Source: an uncultured Microbacteriaceae bacterium
GTDB taxonomy: Bacteria; Actinomycetota; Actinomycetes; Actinomycetales; Microbacteriaceae
DNA length: 15,899 nucleotides
Assembly: GCA_934661165.1 (NCBI GenBank)
Contig: CAKUJB010000031.1
Span: 1-15,899, forward strand
Reading direction: 5' to 3'
The first letter of the stretch is position 1, and the number at the start of each line of letters is the position of its first letter. The notes below the pieces were generated by a model. That model worked only from the letters and a program-made list of their open reading frames with translations, had not been told where the DNA came from and did no database searches. Positions 8,154-15,224 of the stretch are shown in pieces. The translations under genes were made by a program, and so were the position numbers.

Positions 8154-9359
8154 CTACGAATCGGCCTCGGCAGGCGTCCCGGGGGCTTGGGCTGCTTCGA
8201 CAAAGGAATCCGCGATCGACTGTGCGGTCTCCGTAATCTGCCACTCGCGTGCGCCGAGTGACCTGAGCGCGGCCGCGATGCCATCGGCATCCGCCGGGGT
8301 CGGCGGCTCCCAGGCGACGCGACGCAGGTAGTCGGGGGTCAACAGGTTCTCGACTGGCACTTCGAGCCGCTCGGCGATCTCGGCGACGACCGCCTTCGCC
8401 GCGGACAGCCGCGCCGCGGCCTCCGGATGCCGCTCGGCCCAGGCCCGCGGCGGCGGGATCGAGTCCCCTGGCGCGCGCGGCGACGGCAGATCGTCGGTCG
8501 TGCGCCCGAGCTCGATCGCCGCCCACCACCGGTCGAGCTGGCTGCGCGAGGCGCGGCCGTTGAACTCCTTGATCGCAGCGAGCTCGCGCTTGGACTCCGG
8601 CATCCCGCGGACGGCTGCGATGAGCGAGGCGTCGGGCACGAGTCGCCCCGGCGCGGTGTCGATCTCCCGCGCGTAGGCGTCACGGGCGAGCCAGAGCTCG
8701 CGGGCGATCGCGAGCCCCCGCGACCCGCGCACGGTGTGCAGGCCGCTCAGTCGACGCCACGGTTCGGCTCGCACTGGTGTGAGGTCTCGCTCGAGCACCG
8801 CCTGGAACTCCTCTGCGGCGATGGGGGCCTTCCCGGTCGCCTCGAGCTGCTCGGCGAGGCGGTCGCGGACGTCGACGAGCAGCTCGACGTCGAGCGCCGC
8901 ATAGTCGAGCCACGACTGCGGCAGCGGCCGGGTCGACCAGTCCGCCGCGGAGTGCGCCTTCGCGAGATGGATGCCGAGGAGCTCCTCCACGACGGAGCCG
9001 AGCCCGACGCGCGGCATGCCGAGCAGTCGGGCGGCGAGCTCGGTGTCGAAGATGCGCTGCGGGTCGATGCCGACCTCGCGGAGGCAGGTGAGGTCCTGCG
9101 TCGCCGCGTGCAGCACCCATTCCTCGTCGACGAATTCGTGGTGCAGCTCGCCGAGCTCGCCGAGCGCCGGCGGGTCCAGCAGGTGCGAGCCGCCGCCGCG
9201 CCGGAAGACCTGGATGAGGTAGGCCCGCTGCGAATACCGGTAGCCCGAGGCGCGCTCCGCGTCGATCGCGATCGGACCCTCGCCCGCGCCGAGCGCGTCG
9301 AGCACGGCGTGATATCCCGCCCGGTCCTCGACGACCGCGCGCTCCTGCTCAGCGACCAT
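8154..9359 (-). CDS. RNase D-like 3'-5' exonuclease with HRDC domain
   Basis: The 401-aa product is an RNase D-type ribonuclease, probably acting in 3' processing or turnover of stable RNA. The DEDDy catalytic set can be read: Asp33 and Glu35 in AIDAERASGYRY, Asp89 in HAATQDLTCL, and Tyr153 with Asp157 in LDYAALDVELL. An HRDC helicase/RNase D C-terminal domain follows at about 214-285 (GLAIARELWLARD to DRWWAAIE), then a second helical region and an Ala/Pro tail. The start is ATG 9359, which overlaps the DUF3000 stop by 11 nt and gives a normal N-terminus just before the exonuclease fold, so translation is probably coupled. A DUF3000 gene followed by an RNase D/HRDC gene is a recurrent actinobacterial arrangement (from memory, Rv2680-Rv2681 in M. 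tuberculosis). True RNase D activity is inferred from the family. Confidence 0.92.
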   Translation of the reverse strand: MVAEQERAVVEDRAGYHAVLDALGAGEGPIAIDAERASGYRYSQRAYLIQVFRRGGGSHLLDPPALGELGELHHEFVDEEWVLHAATQDLTCLREVGIDPQRIFDTELAARLLGMPRVGLGSVVEELLGIHLAKAHSAADWSTRPLPQSWLDYAALDVELLVDVRDRLAEQLEATGKAPIAAEEFQAVLERDLTPVRAEPWRRLSGLHTVRGSRGLAIARELWLARDAYAREIDTAPGRLVPDASLIAAVRGMPESKRELAAIKEFNGRASRSQLDRWWAAIELGRTTDDLPSPRAPGDSIPPPRAWAERHPEAAARLSAAKAVVAEIAERLEVPVENLLTPDYLRRVAWEPPTPADADGIAAALRSLGAREWQITETAQSIADSFVEAAQAPGTPAEADS

Positions 9360-9915
9360 GCGCCAGCCGTTGCGTGTCGAGGCTCGCGACGCCCTCTTCG
9401 AGAGGGAGGCCCGCGAGCATGCAGAGGAAGTCGCTCCACGCCTCGAGATGGACGCCGAGCTCGCCGTCGTCCGGCGTCCAGGAGGCGCGGAGCTCGATCT
9501 GGGCGCCCTGGCCCTCGCCGGCGAGCCCCCCGAAGCCGGTCGAGAGCACGGTCGTCGCGGTGCCGCTCGCCGCATGGTGCGATGCGCCGCGCCCGGCGAG
9601 CGCGTCGACGAGCCACGACCACGCGACCTCGGGCAGCACGGGGTCGGCGCCGATCTCCCGGTCGAGCGGCGCCTGCGCGTAGCTGATGACGCGGTACGCG
9701 CCGTCCCACGACTCGGGTCTCGCCGGATCGTGGAGCACGATGAACCGCCCGACGCCGAGCTCGGAGTCGATGCCGTGCTGGGCGGGATGGACGTCGGCCG
9801 CGAGCGCATACGCGTGCGGGGCGAGTCCCTCGGGCGCGGCGATCTCGTGCAGCTCGAGGTCGCGCCGCGGCGTCGCGGCGCGAATCGAGGCGAGCGCGGC
9901 GCTCCAGTCGTTCAC
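9349..9915 (-). CDS. DUF3000 family protein
   Basis: The 188-aa protein matches in general character the actinobacterial DUF3000 family, whose function is unknown. Visible features are an N-terminal RAATPRRDLELHEIAAP segment, a central GRFIVLHDPARPESWDGAYRV stretch of mixed beta character, and a C-terminal SWTPDDGELGVHLEAWSDFLCMLAGLPL. There is no signal peptide or membrane segment, so it is probably cytosolic. The start GTG 9915 is preceded by TAGTCT at exactly 6 nt, pointing to a leaderless mRNA; no Shine-Dalgarno is present. Its stop overlaps the start of the RNase D gene, so the two are a translationally coupled pair. The persistent linkage to RNase D suggests, without proof, a role in RNA metabolism. 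The identification is from memory of the family and its neighbour. Confidence 0.85.
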   Translation of the reverse strand: MNDWSAALASIRAATPRRDLELHEIAAPEGLAPHAYALAADVHPAQHGIDSELGVGRFIVLHDPARPESWDGAYRVISYAQAPLDREIGADPVLPEVAWSWLVDALAGRGASHHAASGTATTVLSTGFGGLAGEGQGAQIELRASWTPDDGELGVHLEAWSDFLCMLAGLPLEEGVASLDTQRLAHGR

Positions 9916-9921
9916 CCGTTC

Positions 9922-9931
9922 AGACTACGAT
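9922..9931. promoter_or_regulatory. Bidirectional promoter: two -10 hexamers sharing a TA step
   Basis: The 24-bp gap between the divergent starts 9915 (-) and 9940 (+) contains AGACTACGAT. On the plus strand TACGAT (9926-9931) lies 8 nt before GTG 9940; on the minus strand TAGTCT (9927-9922) lies 6 nt before GTG 9915. Both fit TAnnnT, share the self-complementary TA at 9926-9927, and would give leaderless transcripts. The -35 regions would lie inside the opposite coding sequences and are not clear. Confidence 0.55.
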
Positions 9932-9939
9932 CAGGCCTC

Positions 9940-11109
9940 GTGGCAGGGGACCAGGCACGCCGCATCGGACTCGTCGCGCTCGGCGCGACGCTAGGCGTCG
10001 TCGCGCTCGCCGCCGGGGCGAGCATCGCCCGGCTCGCCGCGGGCGCGCGCGACCTCGTGACGCCGCCGCCGCCGTGGCGCTCCGGCCGGCTCCTCGCGAT
10101 CGGCGACGGCGAGGTGACGCTCACGAGGAATGCGGACACCTCGCTGCCCGGCCGCTACGGCATGTGGACCGACGACGACCGCGGCTACGCGAAGGTCGGA
10201 GAGGTGCTCCGCGCCGACGCGCACAGCGTCACCCGGGAGCTCATCGCCGTCGAGGACGAGCCCTGGGCCCCCGGCCTCGTCGTGCGCATGGGCGCGGCGT
10301 ACTACCGCTCGCCCGCCGAGCTCGGCGTCCCCGTCGACGACGTCCTCATCCGCACCCCGCTCGGCCCGGCGCCCGCGTGGCGCGTCTCGGCGCCGGAGGG
10401 TGCGTCGGGGGAGCACTGGGCGATCCTCGTGCACGGTCGCGACGCCGCGAGGTGGGAGACCATCCGCGCGGTCCCGACGTTCCGCGCGGCGGGCCTCACG
10501 ACGCTCATCGTCAGCTACCGCAACGACCGAGGGGCACCGGCGGCGCCCGACGGCAAGTACCACCTCGGCGACCGCGAGTGGTACGACGTCGAGGCGGCGA
10601 TCGCCTACGCGCGCGCCGCGGGGGCGATGCGGATCACGCTGATGGGCTGGTCGATGGGCGGCGGCATCGTGCTCCAGACGCTGCGTCGCTCACCCCTCGC
10701 CGGGCTCGTCGACCGCGTCGTCCTCGACTCGCCCGCGGTCGACTGGCGCGCCGTCATCCGGCTCATCCTCGACCGACGTGGGGTGCCCGCATTCCTCCAG
10801 CCGGTCTTCCGCGCGATGCTCTCGACGTCGCGCGGCGCGGCGCTCATCGGCCTCGACGAGCCGATCGACCTCGACCAGCTCGACAGTGTCGCCGCCGCCC
10901 AGGAGCTGCACGTGCCGATCCTCGTGCTCCACTCGCGCGCCGACGACGTCGCCCCCGTCGAGGCCGTGCGGGCGCTCGCCGCGGCGCGCCCCGATATCGT
11001 GACGCTCGAGGAGTTCCCCTCCGCGGGGCATGTGCGGCTCTGGAACCGCTACCAGGAGCGCTACGAGTCGGTGCTCGGGGAGTGGCTCGAGCGCACCCAG
11101 CGCGCGTAG
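9940..11109 (+). CDS. Membrane-anchored alpha/beta hydrolase
   Basis: A 389-aa serine hydrolase of the alpha/beta fold; substrate unknown. Residues about 9-35 form one hydrophobic helix (GLVALGATLGVVALAAGASI) without an obvious cleavage site, so it looks like an N-terminal membrane anchor with the catalytic domain outside. A region of about 110 residues of unassigned function comes next. The hydrolase core starts near EHWAILVHGRDA (158-169). The nucleophile is Ser238 in GWSMG, the acid probably Asp335 in HSRADDVAP, and the base His364 in SAGHVR, so the triad is complete. GTG 9940 was chosen because it sits 8 nt after a -10 and just before the anchor; the frame is open further upstream, but that part is antisense to the DUF3000 gene. 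Its 3' end overlaps the convergent pyrimidine reductase gene by 49 bp. Confidence 0.9.
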   Translation: MAGDQARRIGLVALGATLGVVALAAGASIARLAAGARDLVTPPPPWRSGRLLAIGDGEVTLTRNADTSLPGRYGMWTDDDRGYAKVGEVLRADAHSVTRELIAVEDEPWAPGLVVRMGAAYYRSPAELGVPVDDVLIRTPLGPAPAWRVSAPEGASGEHWAILVHGRDAARWETIRAVPTFRAAGLTTLIVSYRNDRGAPAAPDGKYHLGDREWYDVEAAIAYARAAGAMRITLMGWSMGGGIVLQTLRRSPLAGLVDRVVLDSPAVDWRAVIRLILDRRGVPAFLQPVFRAMLSTSRGAALIGLDEPIDLDQLDSVAAAQELHVPILVLHSRADDVAPVEAVRALAAARPDIVTLEEFPSAGHVRLWNRYQERYESVLGEWLERTQRA

Positions 11110-11795
11110 AGCGACGAGTCGGCATCGATGAGCAGCGTCTCGAGCCGCAACGGGACGGGGTCGAACGGCGCCTCGCCGAGCACGGGGAGGGTCGCGGCGG
11201 TCGCGAGCGGCGAGGTGCTCAGGCAGATCTCGTCGACGAGTCCGGCCGCGGCGAGCTGGCTCGCGAGACTCGGCCCGCCCTCGCAGACGATGCTGCGGAA
11301 GCCGCGCTCGCGCACGGCCCCGAGCACGTCGGCGACGTCGAGCCGGCCCTTCCGGTCGGGCACGACGAGGATGCCCGCCCCCGGCAGGCTCGCGGCCGCG
11401 GCCGGGCGCGCCGACGCGGGGCACAGTACGAGGATCCGCTCCGGATCGACGTCGCCCTGGATCCGGTGGCCGTCGAGTCGGCCGCTGCCGGTGACGATCG
11501 CGAGCGCGGCGCGGCGCGGGACGCGATAGCCCTCGGCCCGGACCGACTGCGCGCCGACGAGCACGACGTCGGCGTGCGCGCGGATGACGCCGAGGATGCG
11601 CCGGTCGACGCGGTTCGTGAGCGACTCGCTCGTGCCGTCGGGGCCCTGCACGCTGCCGGTGACGCTCGAGACGAAGTTGAGCCGGAGCCAGTCGCGCGCC
11701 GGCGGGGCGTACAGCTCCCGGAGCCGCGCCTGCCCCGCGTCGTCGAACGGGTCGATGGCGTCCGCGTCGCCCGCGGGGAGCAGTCGGGTGAGCAT
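11061..11795 (-). CDS. Pyrimidine reductase family protein (RibD C-terminal / DHFR-like fold)
   Basis: This 244-aa protein has only the reductase domain of RibD, not the N-terminal deaminase. RibD-type reductases use NADPH on a ribosyl-pyrimidine of riboflavin synthesis; the stand-alone mycobacterial relative Rv2671 has been reported to act also as a dihydrofolate reductase, so either role is open here. Visible motifs are LNFVSSVTGSVQG (39-51), ADVVLVGAQSVRAEGY (75-90) and the cofactor-side CEGGPSLASQL (171-181). The start ATG 11795 gives a natural N-terminus and sits 7 nt after CATACT, a plausible -10 for a leaderless message; GTG 11801 is an alternative two codons longer. It is divergent from the SDR gene and converges with the hydrolase gene, overlapping it by 49 bp. 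Proximity to a ZapE-type ATPase gene also occurs in mycobacteria. Confidence 0.88.
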   Translation of the reverse strand: MLTRLLPAGDADAIDPFDDAGQARLRELYAPPARDWLRLNFVSSVTGSVQGPDGTSESLTNRVDRRILGVIRAHADVVLVGAQSVRAEGYRVPRRAALAIVTGSGRLDGHRIQGDVDPERILVLCPASARPAAAASLPGAGILVVPDRKGRLDVADVLGAVRERGFRSIVCEGGPSLASQLAAAGLVDEICLSTSPLATAATLPVLGEAPFDPVPLRLETLLIDADSSLYARWVRSSHSPSTDS

Positions 11796-11802
11796 GCGCA
11801 CC

Positions 11803-11808
11803 AGTATG
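11803..11808 (-). promoter_or_regulatory. Putative -10 element for the pyrimidine reductase gene
   Basis: CATACT on the minus strand keeps the key A at position 2 and T at position 6 of the -10 hexamer and lies 7 nt before ATG 11795, so the transcript would be leaderless. No clear -35 is seen. Confidence 0.35.
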
Positions 11809-11893
11809 CCGCGGGGCGGTTTGCGGCGGCCGGGCTGCCGCTGAGAGCATGGCGGGGCGCATGACACGAATGCGCGGAGCGGCAGGGGAGCAC

Positions 11894-12655
11894 ATGACGG
11901 GACGTCGAGTCGTCATCACCGCAGGAGCCGGCGGCATCGGCCTCGCCGTCGCGCAGGCGTTCGCCGCCGCGGGGGACCGGGTGCACGTCTGCGACATCGA
12001 CGAGGCGGCCCTGAGCGCCGCGGCGGCGATCCCCGGGATCACCGCCTCCCGCTGCGACATCGGCGACCGTGCGTCGGTCGAGGTGTTCGTCGCCGAGGCG
12101 GCGGCGACGCTCGGCGGCATCGACGTGCTCATCAACAACGCGGGCGTCTCCGGCCCGACGGCGACGGTCGAGACGATGGACCCCGACGAGTGGGAGCGGG
12201 TCCTCGCGGTGAACCTCACCGGCACCTTCAATGTGACCCGCCTCGCGATCCCGCACCTGCGCGAGTCGGCCGCGGGCGTCGTCCTCTTCATGTCGTCGCT
12301 CGCCGGCCGCTTCGGCTACCCCGAGCGCAGTCCGTACGCGACGGCGAAGCGCGGCATCCTCGCGTTCTCCGACACGCTCGCGCTCGAGCTCGGCGAGTAC
12401 GGCATCCGGGTCAACGCGATCGCGCCGGGCGGCGTCGACGGCGAGCGGGTCCGCAGCGTGCTCCGGGCGCGCGCCGAGACGAGCGGCCGGACGCTCGAGG
12501 CGGAGACGGCGGCCGCGATGGCCAACCAGACGCTCAAGCACTTCGTCGACCCCGCCGACATCGCCGCGCTCTGCCGCTTCCTCGCCTCCGACAGCGCGAA
12601 GTCGATCACCGGCCAGACGATCGCGATCGACGGCGGCTCGCGCGCGGCGAGGTGA
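11894..12655 (+). CDS. Short-chain dehydrogenase/reductase (SDR) of unknown substrate
   Basis: A 253-aa classical SDR, cytosolic and nicotinamide-dependent. The Rossmann motif is TAGAGGIG at 9-16, where the usual first Gly is Ala, a tolerated variant. Asp34 and Asp36 after the second strand (VHVCDIDE) favour NAD(H) over NADP(H). NNAG lies at 81-84, and the catalytic set is Asn107 (AVNLTG), Ser135, Tyr148 and Lys152 (YATAK), with normal Ser-Tyr spacing of 13. The C-terminus ends in the common SDR form (SITGQTIAIDGGS). The start ATG 11894 has AGGGGAG ending 3 nt upstream and places the Rossmann motif at the usual distance; in-frame ATGs at 11849, 11861 and 11870 would add up to 15 residues with no SDR resemblance. 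It is divergent from the reductase gene and 52 nt before the ZapE-type gene. Substrate cannot be deduced. Confidence 0.92.
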   Translation: MTGRRVVITAGAGGIGLAVAQAFAAAGDRVHVCDIDEAALSAAAAIPGITASRCDIGDRASVEVFVAEAAATLGGIDVLINNAGVSGPTATVETMDPDEWERVLAVNLTGTFNVTRLAIPHLRESAAGVVLFMSSLAGRFGYPERSPYATAKRGILAFSDTLALELGEYGIRVNAIAPGGVDGERVRSVLRARAETSGRTLEAETAAAMANQTLKHFVDPADIAALCRFLASDSAKSITGQTIAIDGGSRAAR

Positions 12656-12695
12656 CGCGGGCGCCGGTGCGCGCGACCGGTCAGGCGACCGCAGG

Positions 12696-12701
12696 TAGGC
12701 T
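12696..12701 (+). promoter_or_regulatory. -10 element for the ZapE-type ATPase gene (leaderless)
   Basis: TAGGCT fits TAnnnT and is followed by exactly 6 nt (CCTCGG) and then GTG 12708. GCGACC at 12673-12678, 17 nt upstream, is a weak -35 candidate. This is the clearest single-gene case in the window of a promoter placing the transcription start on the start codon. Confidence 0.5.
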
Positions 12702-12707
12702 CCTCGG

Positions 12708-13718
12708 GTGACCGTGGAAGCCGCCGAGAGCATCTGCTCGCGCTTCCCGCGACTCAGCGGCGAGGACCTCCTCGCGGTCCTCGTGCCCCCGCGGCAGTTC
12801 GAGACGGCATCGCTCGACAACTACCGGCCGGATCCCGAGTACCCGTCGCAGGCCGAGGCGCTCGAGCGCGTCCGCGCATTCCTCGCGGGGCCGAAGGCCG
12901 CGGGCGGGCTCTTCAGCCGCCGGAAGGCCGAGCCCGTCAAGCCCGGGATCTATCTCGACGGCGGCTTCGGCGTCGGCAAGACGCACCTGCTCGCCGCGCT
13001 CTGGCACGGGACGAAGGGCCGCAAGTACTTCGGGACCTTCATCGAGTACACCGCGCTCGTCGGCGCCCTCGGCTTCCAGACCGCGGTCGACGTCCTCAAG
13101 GGCACGAAGCTCCTGTGCATCGACGAGTTCGAGCTCGACGACCCGGGCGACACGCGGCTCATGAATCGCGTGCTCGGCGAGCTCGCCGCGGCCGGCACGC
13201 GGATCGCCGCGACGAGCAACACCCCGCCGCAGGCGCTCGGCGAGGGGCGCTTCGCCGCGCAGGACTTCCTCCGCGAGATCGACGCGCTCGCGAGCCGGTT
13301 CGAGACGGTGCGGATCGACGGTCTCGACTACCGTCGTCGCGACGCCGCGGAGCACGCGACCGTCACCGAGCACGTCGCCGCGGTCCTCGAGCAGATCCCC
13401 GGCCGCACCGCCCTCGACCCCTTCGACAGCCTCCTCGACCACCTCGCGCAGATCCACCCCGCGTACTACGTCGCGCTCGTCGAGGGGCTCGACGCGATCG
13501 GGCTCACGGGCGTCCACCCGTTCGCGAACCAGACCGACGCGCTGCGCTTCGTCGCCTTCGTCGACCGGCTCTACGACGCGCGGATCCGGGTCGTCGCGAG
13601 CGGGACCGCGCTCGACGAGGTCTTCCCCGAGGAGATGCTCGCGGGCGGCTACCGCAAGAAGTACCTCCGCGCCATCTCGCGCCTCGTCGCGCTCACCGGC
13701 ATCGGCGCCGCCGACTGA
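12708..13718 (+). CDS. zapE: AFG1/ZapE-family P-loop ATPase (cell division protein ZapE-like)
   Basis: A 336-aa ATPase of the AFG1/LACE1 family; the E. coli member ZapE associates with the Z-ring during division, and the mitochondrial members help with protein turnover. The Walker A motif is GGFGVGKT (85-92), Walker B is LLCIDEFELDD with Asp139-Glu140, and a sensor-like ATSNTPPQAL lies at 168-177, all typical of the family. The family C-terminal part HPFANQTDALRFVAFVDRLYD (270-290) and the RKKYLRAISRL segment complete the domain, and the length is normal. GTG 12708 is supported by a -10 at 6 nt and the lack of any ribosome site. The gene is 52 nt downstream of the SDR gene and, from memory, resembles Rv2670c, which neighbours the reductase Rv2671. 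The role in this organism is inferred from the family. Confidence 0.92.
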   Translation: MTVEAAESICSRFPRLSGEDLLAVLVPPRQFETASLDNYRPDPEYPSQAEALERVRAFLAGPKAAGGLFSRRKAEPVKPGIYLDGGFGVGKTHLLAALWHGTKGRKYFGTFIEYTALVGALGFQTAVDVLKGTKLLCIDEFELDDPGDTRLMNRVLGELAAAGTRIAATSNTPPQALGEGRFAAQDFLREIDALASRFETVRIDGLDYRRRDAAEHATVTEHVAAVLEQIPGRTALDPFDSLLDHLAQIHPAYYVALVEGLDAIGLTGVHPFANQTDALRFVAFVDRLYDARIRVVASGTALDEVFPEEMLAGGYRKKYLRAISRLVALTGIGAAD

Positions 13719-13773
13719 GGACGAATGCGCGGGCCGCGTCGCGAAACGCGATGTTCACACCCGCGCCGCGCAC

Positions 13774-13789
13774 GTAACACCGTCGAAAC
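13774..13789 (+). promoter_or_regulatory. Putative GlnR-binding box upstream of amt
   Basis: GTAAC-ACCGTC-GAAAC matches the actinobacterial GlnR half-site pair gTnAC-n6-GaAAC exactly, and lies 114 nt before the amt start in the 185-bp gap after the ZapE-type gene. Further GAAAC words at 13743 and 13808 are spaced about 42 and 23 bp from it, close to multiples of the 22-bp GlnR repeat, but their GTnAC partners are missing. GlnR activates ammonium uptake genes under nitrogen limitation in Streptomyces and mycobacteria; its presence in this organism is inferred. Confidence 0.6.
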
Positions 13790-13903
13790 GCTCCGAGCAT
13801 GCCTCGCGAAACACGGCGGGCGGAGACTTGCCGCCACAGCGCGGCGCCACAGCACGACTCCACCGGGGTCGGGGACCGCGGCAGCGGATTTCGAGAGGTA
13901 CCG

Positions 13904-15124
13904 ATGGAACTCACCCCGTCCAGCATCTGGATCGTGACCAGCGCGGCGCTCGTGCTCTTCATGACGCCAGGTCTCGCGTTCTTCTACGGCGGCCTCGTCA
14001 AGGCGAAGAGCGTCGTGAGCATGCTCATGCTCAACTTCAGCGCCATCGCACTCATCGGCGTGCTGTGGATCCTCTTCGGCTACAACGTCTACACGGGGGC
14101 GGGCGGCGATGACGCGTACTACGAGGGCGCGAAGGTCCTCGTGCCCGGCTTCGCCGGAAACCCGTTCACGGGCTTCCCCGAGGGCATCGACTACATCGAC
14201 GTCGCCTTCGGGGCGACCTTCGCGATCATCACGACCGCGCTCATCTCCGGCGCGATCGCCGACCGCGCCCGCTTCGGCTCCTGGCTCGTCTTCGCGGGCC
14301 TCTGGGCGGCGCTCGTGTACTTCCCGGTCGCGGGCTGGGTGTGGGGCGGCGGCTGGATCCAGTCGCTCGACTTCGGCGGCTACAGCGTCATCGACCTCGC
14401 CGGCGGCACCGCGGTCCACATCAACGCGGGCGCCGCGGCCCTCGCCCTCGCGATCGTCCTCGGCAAGCGCATCGGCTTCGCGAAGGGCGCGCACCAGCCG
14501 CACAACGTCCCCTTCGTGCTGCTCGGCGCCGCGATCCTGTGGTTCGGCTGGTTCGGCTTCAACACGGGCCTGTCGGGCGACACGGCGAGCCTCGGCCTGA
14601 GCTTCATCAACACGATCGGCGCGCCGGCGGCCGCGATCATCGGGTGGCTCATCGTCGAGAAGATCAAGGATGGCAAGCCGACCGCCGTCGGCGCCGCCTC
14701 GGGTGCGGTCGCGGGCCTCGTCGCGATCACGCCGGCAGCACTCGACCTCGACCCGCTCTGGGCGATCGTCCTCGGCCTCGCCGCCGGTGCCGTCTCGGCC
14801 CTCGCGATCGAGCTCAAGTTCAAGTGGGGCTTCGACGACTCGCTCGACGTCGTGGGCATCCACCTCGTCTCCGGCATCCTCGGCACCCTGTGGCTCGGCC
14901 TCTTCGCGAATGCGGAGCGCGGGCTCCTCATGGGCGGCGGCTTCGAGCAGCTCGCGCTGCAGGCGATCGGCGCCTTCGCCGTGGCGATCTACTCCTTCGT
15001 CGTCGCATTCGTCATCGGCATGATCATCGAGAAGACGATCGGCTTCCGGGTGAAGAACGAGGACGAGCTCGCCGGCATCGACGTCGCGGTGCACGGTGAG
15101 GCGGGGTACGCGCTGCAGGACTGA
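13904..15124 (+). CDS. amt: Ammonium transporter, Amt family
   Basis: A 406-aa integral membrane protein that conducts ammonium/ammonia inward, with about eleven helices as a trimer in the family. Using E. coli AmtB as guide, the pore residues are present: Phe106 and Phe219 (gates), Trp147 (PVAGWVWGGGW), Asp164 and the twin histidines His172 (GGTAVHINAG) and His320 (DVVGIHLVSG). The AmtB Ser219 position appears as Leu223 in GFNTGLSG, with a Ser one residue later. The C-terminal tail carries the regulatory-type KNEDELAGID and ends soon after. The start ATG 13904 has GAGAGG (13893-13898) 5 nt upstream; the 35 residues of open frame before it are not Amt-like. No glnK or glnD follows: a strong terminator comes 22 nt after the stop, so it appears monocistronic. 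A GlnR-type box upstream suggests induction by nitrogen limitation. Confidence 0.96.
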   Translation: MELTPSSIWIVTSAALVLFMTPGLAFFYGGLVKAKSVVSMLMLNFSAIALIGVLWILFGYNVYTGAGGDDAYYEGAKVLVPGFAGNPFTGFPEGIDYIDVAFGATFAIITTALISGAIADRARFGSWLVFAGLWAALVYFPVAGWVWGGGWIQSLDFGGYSVIDLAGGTAVHINAGAAALALAIVLGKRIGFAKGAHQPHNVPFVLLGAAILWFGWFGFNTGLSGDTASLGLSFINTIGAPAAAIIGWLIVEKIKDGKPTAVGAASGAVAGLVAITPAALDLDPLWAIVLGLAAGAVSALAIELKFKWGFDDSLDVVGIHLVSGILGTLWLGLFANAERGLLMGGGFEQLALQAIGAFAVAIYSFVVAFVIGMIIEKTIGFRVKNEDELAGIDVAVHGEAGYALQD

Positions 15125-15146
15125 GTCCCCGCGGCCCGCGATGCGA

Positions 15147-15176
15147 GGGCGCCGTCTCCCGTGGGAGGCGGCGCCC
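15147..15176 (+). terminator. Strong hairpin terminator after amt
   Basis: GGGCGCCGTCTCCC (15147-15160) pairs with GGGAGGCGGCGCCC (15163-15176) over 14 positions with one U-G wobble and a minimal loop. It begins 22 nt after the amt stop and is followed by only two T. This is the usual form of an intrinsic terminator in high-G+C actinobacteria. Confidence 0.8.
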
Positions 15177-15224
15177 TTCGCGTGCGCCGGGTGCTGCGCG
15201 CGGTGCCACCCGAGCACGAGCGCA

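Noticed and set aside
9358..9939. N-terminal extension of the hydrolase by about 194 codons
   Set aside because: The region is antisense to the DUF3000 gene, is low-complexity, and would put the membrane anchor in the middle of the protein.
10690..12291. 533-codon minus-strand frame spanning hydrolase, reductase and SDR
   Set aside because: Runs antisense or off-frame to three genes with intact catalytic motifs and has no recognisable domain.
13735..13750. Terminator after the ZapE-type gene (CGCGT / ACGCG)
   Set aside because: Only a 5-bp stem with no T-run; too weak to call in such sequence.
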